NCBI GenBank assembly: GCA_918026815.1
Contig: CAKJVC010000087.1
Location: 62,001-126,000 of the forward strand
DNA length: 64,000 bases
Direction: 5' to 3'
DNA from: Chalara sp. BL73
Lineage: Eukaryota > Ascomycota > Leotiomycetes > Helotiales
The notes under the pieces were generated by a model that was not told the origin of the DNA, ran no database searches, and saw only the letters and a list, made by a program, of their open reading frames with translations. The position numbers and the translations under genes were made by a program. Of this stretch, positions 33,901-44,099 are shown piece by piece; positions within the stretch are counted from its first letter, which is position 1; each line of letters opens with the position of its first letter.

Positions 33901-34319
33901 GGAGTGTTGATACCAGTATACAGGTGGAGGATGGATGGCGGGATCACGTAGACCGTCGAGAAGTAATGTCGTTCGGTTCAGAATCGGGTTTCGACACAAG
34001 CAGCGTGGCATTTACCGAGGATAGCGAGACGTATAGCCAGTTTAGAGGAGACTCGAGCATCGCGGATAAGGGAAAAGGCAAGGCAAAGGATATCATTTCG
34101 TCAGCTGCATCAACCGCATCAATCGCACCCTCTACCACGTCGGGCCTAACAGAATACGTGGTCGAGGCTACGGAAGACGAAGGCGACTACACCGAAGTTG
34201 ACGACGACATGGAAGTCAATACCGACAACGATTCTGATGCATGCAACCTTTCCGACGACGACGATTTCATGAACATCTCCGACGACGAAGGATGGGCCGA
34301 CGACGACGGTCTTGTATAG
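30916..34319 (+). CDS. Conserved fungal protein of unknown function, acidic C-terminus
   Basis: Six exons, 30916-31018, 31078-32066, 32118-32922, 33001-33221, 33293-33518 and 33577-34319, join without a break to 1028 aa. I cannot name a characterised family. Residues ~35-170 begin with a compact segment (DTLVFIKHPGGKAVYD, then HSDKLLATGSSKFKKLL) that recalls a BTB-like fold (substrate loaded on a shell, then SxxF). A long charged, probably disordered, stretch (about 200-310) separates it from a second folded region (VWTLVGIAKYFDC, VDRVMSWMLSEPN, about 330-660). The C-terminal ~100 residues are Asp/Glu-rich (EDEGDYTEVDDDMEV) and end in DDDGLV. There is no signal peptide or membrane segment, so a nuclear or cytosolic role is likely. 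The gene is convergent with the Lst4 gene. The gene model is strong; BTB-like is only a suggestion. Confidence 0.75.
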
Positions 34320-35253
34320 ATCTCCTCTCCTCTACTTCCTCCGCAAGAACAAGAGCAAGAAGAACGAGAAAGCAATGCAGTTTTTTGTGTCGATTTTTGG
34401 GACTGAAATGGATATCATTCGCAATGATGACGATGGATTTAAGATAAAACCGGGGCGTTTCTTTCCTATTTTTTAAGTTAGAGAGAACGATATCTGGGCT
34501 AGGTTTGGGTTTGGGTTTGGGTTTGCTATTGTCTGTTGGCTATTGGCTATTTTGCTTATTTGGAGATATGGTGTGCGATGAAATATTGAGAGAGTATTGC
34601 GTATTGCATGTGAAGCACAACAGGCTGTTAGTATCAGCTTAGCTAATAAATAAAATAAAATAAAACCCCCCATTGAAACATGCGATGAGCTCTTATGATC
34701 GGATGTGATACGGGTGATGGGTTGTGATATCTGCATATACAGCATTCAAAGTCAAGAAGAGAGAGGGCTGGTATATATCATAGGATTTGATTTCTTCTAC
34801 ATGACTCTACCGCTACCCACCCCGCAAGCGCCATCTAAAAAGTCCCTTTCATCCTCGTATGTTCCCCCTCCCCTTTCCCATGGACCTGCAACCCTTCATT
34901 TCCCTGGAACATTCCTGAATCTGATAATCCAGGGCTTTTATTGTAAAGCCAACCCATCATGGCCATTACTAACCCCACCCCGTTCCCATTACGCCCTCCC
35001 CGATAACGCCTCTGCCTTATTACCAAGGGAGAAAAAAAAAGCAGAATGTCTCGCTTGCGAGCAAGGAGGAGGAGCAGGAGGAGGGGAACCAAACAACGCC
35101 ACGCTATGCCACCGTCCTCTAAAAAAAAAAGTAAAAGTACAAAGCTCTCGCTTAATGCAAAGATATGAAAGTCGTAAGGGTATCGTGAGGCCGTGACTGT
35201 TAGTACAAAAGCAAGGAAAAGAAAAAAAAATAAGAAAAAAGTCTTCGAGGTGA
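34320..35253. other. Convergent 3' intergenic region
   Basis: Shared 3' region of two convergent genes. 34502-34525 is four tandem TTTGGG units, and short A-rich patches lie at 34650-34665 and 35030-35040. No gene supported. Confidence 0.5.
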
Positions 35254-38200
35254 CTAGTCATCAGTCTCCACGCTTCCCAACCAAGCCCGAACACCCTCTC
35301 TCAAAAAACTCTCCCTCTCACGCTCCGTCGCCCCAAGCTTTCCTTCATACCGTTCATGTGGTGTTGTTGGGCCCGCCTCCTTCTCACGACTCTCAACCAC
35401 ACTCTGCACAATCTGCTCCAACGCAGTAAGCACCATCTTCTTACACTCATTCCGCGGCACCTCCAAATGCGCTGCAGGCAGATGGGGTCTCGCTTCGCGT
35501 GTTGTAGAATTACTGCGTTCCTGAGCTGGTTCGCCTTTTCTAGATGCCGAGCGGGAGGACGAGACGGATGTGGTTTTCGAGCCTTGACCGGATTGTGCGA
35601 TAATGCGCTCCACAGCTTCGATCAGAATGTCGTCCATGCTGATAATGGGCTCCTCAATAAAGCGCTCCTCGATAGGGGTGTCGTAGGCACCAATATTAGG
35701 TGTGACAGGTGCGCCTAGATAAACATTACCATAGCGGGAATCAAGGCTGCTTGGCAGAGCGGGTGTAGTCGCTGTTGGCTTAACGAGGCGGCGGTAGCGG
35801 ATGTGCTTAATTGTGAAATTGGTAGTATCGGCTACAATTGCGCTAGAGATATCGACCCATCTGCTGTCCTGACCGCGAACCGGGTTTGGTGTGGTTGCTG
35901 ATATGGGGGTAGGCTCGGCACGAAGCGATTCCCTTACTTCCTCTAGCAGGTCGTCGCTGGTTCCCGCTGGAATTGCTTGAAGCGCAAAATCGGGGTGGTA
36001 TCTTGGCAGCCAGCCACCGATATTCATGGTCGTCTCTGAATCTGGTCCTGTGCGCGAATAGTGTTCAAATCCGTCCAATCCGTTGCCAAAACCAGGAGCG
36101 GAGAAGGAATATCCAGACGATGAAGGCGAAGAGACAGCAGTTTCAAAAGACAAGTACTCTGGTAGTGGCACATCGATGTCGATGACTCCATCACTTGGAC
36201 TGATGGAGGTCTTGACCGGGCTCTCGTAGGCGCCAGAAGGATCTGGGATGCGTTCCTTCACATGAACCGTCTGTTCAGCGATCTCACCACCTGCATCAGA
36301 CTCGGGCTTTGCCGTTTCGGCAGATCCTGATTCCGACTTGCGCTGTCTCTCTTGTTGCGGCTGCGGTATGTTCGGCGTCTCGCTGCTCACTTCCTCCACC
36401 ATCTCTGCAAGTTTGCCAATTTTACGTGGTTCACTAGCTTTGTAATGCGGATCATTGATTACTATGCCCTCCACTTTCGGAGGTGAAGAATTCGCTGTTG
36501 AATCGCGTCGCTTTGAGCCCCAGAATCCACTGATCATGCTGCCCCACCGAGAATTCTGTCCTTGAGAATCCGATGAGGTAGTGCTGTATTGGCCTGAGCT
36601 GTCTCCTCTTTTCAAAGATCGGAGCAAATCATCTGTAGCAAGGCTGCCACTGCTCTCAGGTCTGGGAGCTGGACCGGTACCCTGTGTAGGCCGTCGGGAG
36701 AAATGTGGCATTGTAGTAACTGGAGTGATAGTTGAAGCGGTTGCAGTGCTGCTCTTCCGTGTCCCAATATCACTCCCAGGAATGGGCAAATTAGCCGTCT
36801 TGATCGATGCAGCATCTGAGACGCGCCTATCATGATGATGGATCTCAGGAGCATGACCAGCATGAGCCGGGAAACTCATGGTGCGTGTGTGAGCTGCTCT
36901 ACCCACTCCGGCCCGTTTATTAATTCTTCGTCGAAGTGATTCCTCTCTAAGGATAGGAACACCATGTGTTGGTGGAGACTGAGAATAGCCTCTAAAAGAA
37001 GTTGATGTACTAGGACGATGTAATCGGCCAGGCTCCACGGGCTGGTTCGTTGGTAAGAAGGCAGAAAGGAGGAAAATGAGCCTTCGCGCCATGAGCTTGT
37101 TGTCAGAGACGATAATTGTTCGCGCAGGTATTGAAATTTCGTCATCTCGATTTGCCCGATGGCGTTGATAATGTCGGCGACGGTAATCACTGGGTCCAAG
37201 AGCCTGAAGCCATTCGGTGTGATTTCCCAAGAAGCCCGTGAGGAGGTTGAAAAAGAAAAAGCCCTCGTCTTTAGATCCAGCCCACTTGCCAACCGTTCTC
37301 GCTTCTTCTCGCCAAATTCCCCACCGCCCTTGGCCGGTGACGACCTGCGAAGTCTTAAGACCACTCACTATTCTCTGACGCGAAGCATCGACTTCCTTGT
37401 GGATTTTCTGGACTGGCATCAAGCAATTCGCGGTTAAATGGACCAGCTTTGCATTGCTTTTCGGTAGCTTGAACAGCTTGGAGTCATCGACACGCTTGCC
37501 AGCTATTGATATACTGGCTGAAGGGGTCCTCATATGGAAGCGTGGTTCGGGAGAAGTGATGTCGGCTTGTTTTAGCATAGGTAGCAATGAAGCGGTTGCC
37601 ACAGATTGCAAGTGTGAGAGAGTTCGCATGATGATGTCCCAATGCTGAGTGATGCTATCGATCCTATCATCAACGTCACTGCAAAATGAAGAGTCCATGG
37701 ACTCTACACCAAATCCATGGCCAAGCATCGTCCAACCAGAGCGACGAGCCGAGTTGAATGATGAGGGATATGAGTCTTGCTCATTGTAAGAGCCTGAGCC
37801 ACGAAAGCTCGACCTTGAAACAGGCGCTGAAGGAGGATGAGGAGCTGCTGGTAGGTTGATTACCAAACCTACAGCATACATTGGCGTCCTCTTTTGCTTA
37901 GGCTGCGACTCCTTTTCCTCAAACTCACCACCACCCACTTTTGGAAATGGATACCCCACGGAATGTTCATGTGGTGTAGGAGTGTGGCCATCTTCCATTT
38001 CATTGTTTGATAACGGCACCGGAAACATCCGTGTAATCAAAACCTTCTTTCTATCAGTTGATCTTGGTGCTGTATTCGTGTTGATGAGGCCCGCCGAAGT
38101 TGGACCATGACCTAGATTTTCAGATGTGAATGATTGCGCCAGCCTGCTGCTTCGCATACTCGATCTTCCTAGTGACCCATCACCCATGTAAGAGCTCGAT

Positions 38201-38859
38201 GTAGTAGTAGGAGGCTTCGGCTCAGATGGGAGAATATGAACCTTGGTCCCAGCTCCCTTATATGCAAGCACCTCCGACGTCCCAAATATGCAGCTCGAAA
38301 AAGCGGTAACCTCCTCCCGGTATTCCCTTGCAATCCTCTGCGCTTCAGTCTCGTTATAGCTCAGTTGTCTGCCATGTTGCGGTCTGCGGTCGAACGCGCC
38401 AAATGCCCTCGGTGTATCTTGTTGAATAACCAACGGCCTTGAGTTCTGTCCCACGCTTGTCTTCCTTGGTGAGCTAATGGAGCGGCGACCTTCTGAACGC
38501 GTCGGATATCCTGACGCGTTGGCTGCAGCTTGTCTGTCCAGCGAAGGAGAAGGCGGCGGAGGTGGGTGGCTGTCAAAGAGCAGGTATGCGGATCCGGACA
38601 CTGGGGTCGTTTCCTGCATGATGATTACTCGTACATCGCGCGTCTCTAGGTCGATGTCCCCACTTATATCGAAGGTATTGATGGCCGTAGGAAGCACTGT
38701 GGCAGATGAGAGCTTGAAAACCTGATCATTATGACAGAGTGCTTCGGAGTCCGGGAAAAGGAGGTTGTAGGTGAAGGTATCCTCCAAATTCGACTCGAGA
38801 GACTTTCCGGTCTGCGCAGTGCTGCTGGAGCTGGAGAAGAGTTTCCCCAGCAATGACAT
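35254..38859 (-). CDS. LST4: Lst4 / folliculin-interacting protein (FNIP) homologue
   Basis: Intronless, 1201 aa. In yeast, Lst4 forms a complex with the folliculin homologue Lst7. The complex is a GTPase-activating protein for the Rag GTPase Gtr2 at the vacuole and signals amino-acid supply to TORC1. The first ~100 residues match the FNIP longin-type domain (TYNLLFPDSEALCHNDQVF, SGDIDLETRDVRVIIMQE). KKVLITRMFPVPL near 275, the WDIIMRTLSHLQ segment near 395, and IPARTIIVSDNKLMARRLIF near 590 follow in the family's order. The C-terminal block (WLPRYHPDFALQAI, then SAIVADTTNFTIKHIRYRRL, about 960-1085) matches the end of the DENN-like part. Long Ser/Pro-rich disordered inserts explain the length. 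The start ATG opens the conserved MSLLGKLF segment. Confidence 0.85.
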   Translation of the reverse strand: MSLLGKLFSSSSSTAQTGKSLESNLEDTFTYNLLFPDSEALCHNDQVFKLSSATVLPTAINTFDISGDIDLETRDVRVIIMQETTPVSGSAYLLFDSHPPPPPSPSLDRQAAANASGYPTRSEGRRSISSPRKTSVGQNSRPLVIQQDTPRAFGAFDRRPQHGRQLSYNETEAQRIAREYREEVTAFSSCIFGTSEVLAYKGAGTKVHILPSEPKPPTTTSSSYMGDGSLGRSSMRSSRLAQSFTSENLGHGPTSAGLINTNTAPRSTDRKKVLITRMFPVPLSNNEMEDGHTPTPHEHSVGYPFPKVGGGEFEEKESQPKQKRTPMYAVGLVINLPAAPHPPSAPVSRSSFRGSGSYNEQDSYPSSFNSARRSGWTMLGHGFGVESMDSSFCSDVDDRIDSITQHWDIIMRTLSHLQSVATASLLPMLKQADITSPEPRFHMRTPSASISIAGKRVDDSKLFKLPKSNAKLVHLTANCLMPVQKIHKEVDASRQRIVSGLKTSQVVTGQGRWGIWREEARTVGKWAGSKDEGFFFFNLLTGFLGNHTEWLQALGPSDYRRRHYQRHRANRDDEISIPARTIIVSDNKLMARRLIFLLSAFLPTNQPVEPGRLHRPSTSTSFRGYSQSPPTHGVPILREESLRRRINKRAGVGRAAHTRTMSFPAHAGHAPEIHHHDRRVSDAASIKTANLPIPGSDIGTRKSSTATASTITPVTTMPHFSRRPTQGTGPAPRPESSGSLATDDLLRSLKRGDSSGQYSTTSSDSQGQNSRWGSMISGFWGSKRRDSTANSSPPKVEGIVINDPHYKASEPRKIGKLAEMVEEVSSETPNIPQPQQERQRKSESGSAETAKPESDAGGEIAEQTVHVKERIPDPSGAYESPVKTSISPSDGVIDIDVPLPEYLSFETAVSSPSSSGYSFSAPGFGNGLDGFEHYSRTGPDSETTMNIGGWLPRYHPDFALQAIPAGTSDDLLEEVRESLRAEPTPISATTPNPVRGQDSRWVDISSAIVADTTNFTIKHIRYRRLVKPTATTPALPSSLDSRYGNVYLGAPVTPNIGAYDTPIEERFIEEPIISMDDILIEAVERIIAQSGQGSKTTSVSSSRSASRKGEPAQERSNSTTREARPHLPAAHLEVPRNECKKMVLTALEQIVQSVVESREKEAGPTTPHERYEGKLGATERERESFLREGVRAWLGSVETDD

Positions 38860-41800
38860 GATGCGGAACTGTCGATCGACTGCTTCTTTGAGCGAAGAAG
38901 ATGCTATAGCTTAAGAGTTTGCAGGTCGGGCTTGAAACGCCGACACGGCCATTTTTGCGGGTTGGAGGGGAAGGTATCCAGATTGTATGATGTAGATGGG
39001 GGTATATCGTATATTGGTCGAGCTCAATCAAGAGCAGCTCAATGCTGTCGGTCACAAACAATCCGTAATTCTCTCTGCCTCTCTGCTCTCTGGCACTTTA
39101 CACTCTATGAATAGAGGGCAGAATCGAGTTGTTGTTGTTTATTCTTTCCACCGAGTTGTGGTTTGTTGAGTGGGAGAGGGGGGGGAAAGGAAGCGAAAGG
39201 TTATTATTGTTGTGGATGTGGAGTAATAGTATGTAAGGAAGTGGATTGCAAATCGACGTTTTTTTACCTTTCTTACTAAAACACGAGAAGCGGCGGCGTT
39301 AGGAGTGGGAGGAGGGAGAGACAGACGAGGTTGAAGGTTGAAGGTTGAAGCCTTTCCAAGGAGCGGTGAAAGTCTAATGCTTTTTAGTCTTGACCACCTT
39401 ACGGTAAGGCAGGTTAGCGAGTCATTCTAAGGACAGGGGGGGGGATGGAAGGGGAGGAGGGATGAGGGGAGGGGGGCGGGCGAAGTACAGTAAGTACTGG
39501 ACAAGAACACCCTAGGGCTACAGGGGAGTAGCCTGGGGGGAGAGACACCGCTAGAAAGATGGAAAACAAGAAGGATCCACGTTAGGGATTAACCACTATC
39601 ACCCACCACTAACTCCCTACCCTTACAGCACTATACTACAGTGCTTGTACCTATAAGTACAGTATCTTGTACTCTACTTTAGTACTCTATATTGATTTAT
39701 ATATATATAGTACCCAATATCATTTCAGTCTAGGGATCAAGCAAAGCCCGGATAATAGCTGAATGAAGTTAGTGAGTATTATTATTATTATCATCATCAT
39801 CATCATTATTGGGATTGCTTTTGATAATCGTCAACACATACATACACCTAAAGATCTACCAAAATCAGTTCATGTTCCCCTTCTACATCCCGATCCATCT
39901 ACCGTAAAATAAGCCACTCATTACAATACGTACCATCGATCGTGTTGACGGCCAATTCCCAGCAGCAATGTAAGCAACAGAACGAGGAATGCGCACTGGG
40001 CTGGGGGCCTAGGCGAGGACAAATCGGTGAATATTCCCCTTTGAGGTCATTTCGAGTTACATACGTCGATGAACGTCTGACCACGTCGGCGGGAATGGTA
40101 CTGTAATACCCCAGGTTGGAATTGTGCTCCCCCCATTGAGATTGATTACATGCCACAAACCGCAGCGCACCCCCGTCATCTCCATTCACGTAGGATGCGG
40201 GAAATGGGACAGCAGCCGCCTGTGGATGTTTTGACGTTGGCCTTGTCGTTGACCTTTGGAGAGCCTGGGACATTCCATTCTCTAGAGTCTGGTATCGCCA
40301 GGGATTGGGTATTGCCGACGGCCCTGACACCCAAACATCATCAGTGCGAAAACGAACGGGGACTTTTTTTTTTCGTGAGGGCCAAGTTTGCGGATTGGGC
40401 AGCATCCAGTGTTCCTAATCTTACCGAGGCATATAGATCTACTTCCCAGTGCAATTCAAAACGTGAGCACTGAAGCTCATCTCGGATACTTCGGTCCTGC
40501 TCTCTCCTTCTCTCGACGGCATGCCCATGGATGATGGATCGTGATCACTTTCAGGCTGCTGCCCTTCCTCGTCCAACATTGCCGCCATGCCATGATAACG
40601 TAGTGAGATGAGATGCCGCCAGTCCCCTTCAGCCCGGCAATCGTATCAGATCTCGCAAATCTCCCCAGATCCAATAATTTTCTCCGAGTCACTGCAGACG
40701 AGGGATAAGACATGCCATGGTAGGCAAGGCAGATGGCAACATAACGGTGGTATGACCGCCGGCTCAGCTGAAGTTCAGTCTACAGTATCTCCCAGACCTA
40801 TCTTCACGGATCTAAGTCGTCAGGTCAGGTTTATTGCGAGGATCTCCCCAGCAGGTTGTTGGTTGGAGCCTCGTCTCGTCTCGTGTCGCCTCGCCTCCCG
40901 CCTCGCCGCATTATGGAGATATTATCAAGCAGCATGGATAATATCTCCGCGCAACAACTACAACCACAACGACAAATGAAAGAGCTGGCTATTCTCAGTT
41001 CTACAGGATAAGATTCGTCTGTGAGATCCAATGACGTTGTGGCAAGGTTACAAGATGACCGTGTGCGACGGTAAAGGTGCCATACATGTGGCGCACGAGA
41101 GAGATAGCTCCCGTAACCATATAGTACCCTACAATACAGAACTGTTCAAGTGCTTTTTACTTTTCTCCCGTCTTGTTTCCTTGCTTCCTTGTATCTGACA
41201 GCATCGGGACCAACGGAGCGCTTGCGGCACGGCTCGAAGGGTGATGGCGGTGTCAGAACCATATTGCCAGATATGGCCGAACCCGTGCTTGATCCGAGCG
41301 GTCTACATCGAGATGTTATACTTAGCTCTCCTTACATATAGGCCAGGGTTAATTACCACACGACCACCCCTTCCCGCATCTTCCTTCTGCTATACAATAC
41401 TGTGCGGTATCATCACCGCAACAATGTCTTACAACGCACAAGACATACAAAGTTGTCGCAATCAGAGTCATTGTTGGTCTTGTTTCGACTGGTCTAGACG
41501 GTCAATCTCCCTATTCCCTGCTCATCCTCAGGCCTATGTTTGTTAAAATGCTCAGCCTTGCCCTGCCATTATCACGATGCGCTGTCAAACTGGTCACGAT
41601 CACCCAAATCTCCACTGCTTTGCTGAAGCGTTTTAACGAAAAATAAAATAAAAAACGATCATGCGTCAGTTGCCTATCTTAAACTAGCACCTAAGAGATT
41701 ATGTTTCAAGCCATGCCCCAAGGCATCTTTCTCGTTATCAAAAAAGGTGCCATCTCTGATGGTCGCTATTGGGGATCCATCAGCCATACCTTCGGAACTG

Positions 41801-44099
41801 GGGGGCTGGCAAAAGCAAACAGTAGTCTCTCCATTACTGATGCCATACCGTCATGTCTTTCATATTCATCATACGCACCTCTCTCAGCTTTCTTTCTCCT
41901 GGGTCACAAGTTTTCTCAGGCTCGATTTCATCTTCTTAATCTAGGCTGCGGTATCCTCAGCCAGGTACCTGATTCGACCGCCGCCCCGCGTGACCGTGGA
42001 TCAAGCAAGGAAACGCTGACCTAACAGAAATTTCATATGTGGAATCTACAGTACGAAAAAGTGTAGTTACTGAAAGTCGGTGAAACTAGCAAAAGATCCA
42101 TCCCTAAAATAAAAGATCCACCACCAGAAGGGTCACCGGCATTTCGACTACAGTATCTTCAGAGCACCCACCACCCTTGCGCCTCAGCTCCTTCTCCCAC
42201 ACACACCAACCACATCTCTCTGAACAACGCCTCAAAAACACCATCAGCTCACCAAGATTGGCAAACCACGTTTTTGACAAGGGTGCCGTCATCTTTTTAC
42301 CTCGGGCCTTGAGACAAGAGATACAAGCGAACGATCTGGTCCTGTGTTGTGCCGTTCCTACTCTCTCTCTCTCTCCTCCTCTCTCCAAGGGGCCTTCCAC
42401 ACTTTTCCCCCCCACGTCCTTTCACTACGGTTGTCAGCCAAGACAACCAGCCTGAACCACAGTTCTGGGTCTGGTTATCTGATCTCATCCCGCACATGCA
42501 TCGCGATAATATCAACCTCCCCCTTCATTTCACGGAAGAGTCTTAACTTTTGCTTTTCCTAGGGTTCTTATACCACTTTCGTCATTCAGGATTTGAATAT
42601 TTGGTCGAGATGCTATTTCGGGGACATCCTCTTATCCGTGAGTCGTGTTTGACACCAAGCCACCGCTAGAAAGTTCTAGGGCATTTTCCGCTCCACCAAA
42701 ACCACTCCACCATCAAAAAGGTTCTTATCAACTTACTACGTACTGTCGGTACAGCGCTGGGAGAGCCCCGAGCTGACGAGTACCCAAGCCGCCGGGTCAG
42801 GAATCAGGATGGGTTTACTTAGCACTTCCAGTTTCAGGATAACTCGGCCGATCATTCTACAGGAATGGCTTGATATGTATGTACTTGCGCGTTCTCGCTA
42901 CCAGGTTCTCCATCCCTGTTTGCCTCAAGATCCCACGTTCCCGAGGCACAGGTTACCCCTTTCCTTAGACTTCTTATCAAAACGGCCATGGCCGATTTCC
43001 AGTTTAGTTGCCGCCGGATCATGGGCACACTGATCCGGAGCCTGGCCGTCGGTTCACGTAGAATATAATTAGAACAGGCGTTGCGAATGATTCCCAAAAA
43101 TGAAACGGAAGCGGGAAGGATAATACAGGTTATTTTAATGAAGAGCAAACTCTGTGACATTTATGCTTCCGCCCGCAAGTTTCTGAGGTCCATCACCAAT
43201 AAAGACATCCGCAAGTGCGGCCTCTTGTCTCTGTGATTTGGCGAGTAGATGAGCACATACAGCCTCATGCTTTAATATTTTAATGTGTCTTGCCTCTCGC
43301 AATTTTGGCATTTTCGCCCTTGATAATTTAGTCGTCATCTTGGTACAGAGGACGGACTTCGGATTGAGGCGCCTTAATGGGACTTTCTTTACCCGGAGAT
43401 ATCTTGCGTTGGGTTGTCGAGCAAGTATTCTTTCCGCAGATAACAGAGGAGCAAAGGCCGGCTCGTCTTTCGAGCCCATCATGAACCATCAGCGCTACTT
43501 TTCTGACCTCTCCCTTTAGCATGTGGCAGGGTTTGGCTAGGTAAGATTCATTGTTAGAGATTGATAGTGCGTGATATTTCCAAGTGCTTGATTGAAGACA
43601 TTGCATGACCGAAGAGATGGTAGACAAGTGAAGGCCCATTCACCGGAAGTGTGTTGCAATCTTTGGATTATATGTTTGGCCTTGGATCCTTCGTCTTTAA
43701 CGTTTACGCGATTTCATGCATTCTTCGGCTCTTCTAATGTATATGAAAGAAACGAAAATCTGTTCATGTTTATGAGTCTCTACAAGAAATATCTCACTAT
43801 GCACGAAATGAGGTGACAATTTCTATGGTATGGATAATAAGGACCTGTAAGCGTGATAAGTCCGCATGTTGGTCTTTGTTGCAAACAATGTTGGGGGCGA
43901 GTTGACCGGCGGTCATCAATAACGATATTTAGGAGTTTTTTATCCAACCACGAAAATATTACACTTTATATCATTTTTTTGATTGGTTTCGTTCGCCAAA
44001 TCTACACCGGATCTAGACCTCAATTCGACATTACTTTGAGTATAGAGCCCATGTCTGTTCATCTGTTCACCCACAGCTCGGCATATAAACCTCAGAATC
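38860..44099. other. 5.2 kb gene-poor region
   Basis: No gene supported on either strand. It contains simple repeats: a G-rich stretch at 39430-39480, (TA)n at about 39700-39712, and ATT/ATC trinucleotides at 39778-39808. It also has a pyrimidine-rich CT patch at about 42360-42385. Frames up to ~170 codons occur (for example 39899-40405 minus) but have no recognisable domain and overlap other frames. The first part is the Lst4 promoter; the rest may hold untranslated or regulatory DNA. Confidence 0.5.
39778..39808. repeat. ATT/ATC trinucleotide microsatellite
   Basis: Tandem ATT units followed by ATC units, about ten triplets in all. Confidence 0.8.

Noticed and set aside
34502..34525. Four TTTGGG units, telomere-like
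   Set aside because: The usual ascomycete telomere unit is TTAGGG; this is a short simple repeat in a 3' flank between two housekeeping-type genes.
39899..40405. 169-codon minus-strand frame in the gene-poor region
   Set aside because: No domain, unlikely composition (Trp/Pro/Ser-rich) and overlapping open frames on the other strand.
43135..43640. Overlapping minus-strand frames of ~100 codons
   Set aside because: Very basic, no family resemblance, and overlapping frames of equal length; no support for a gene.
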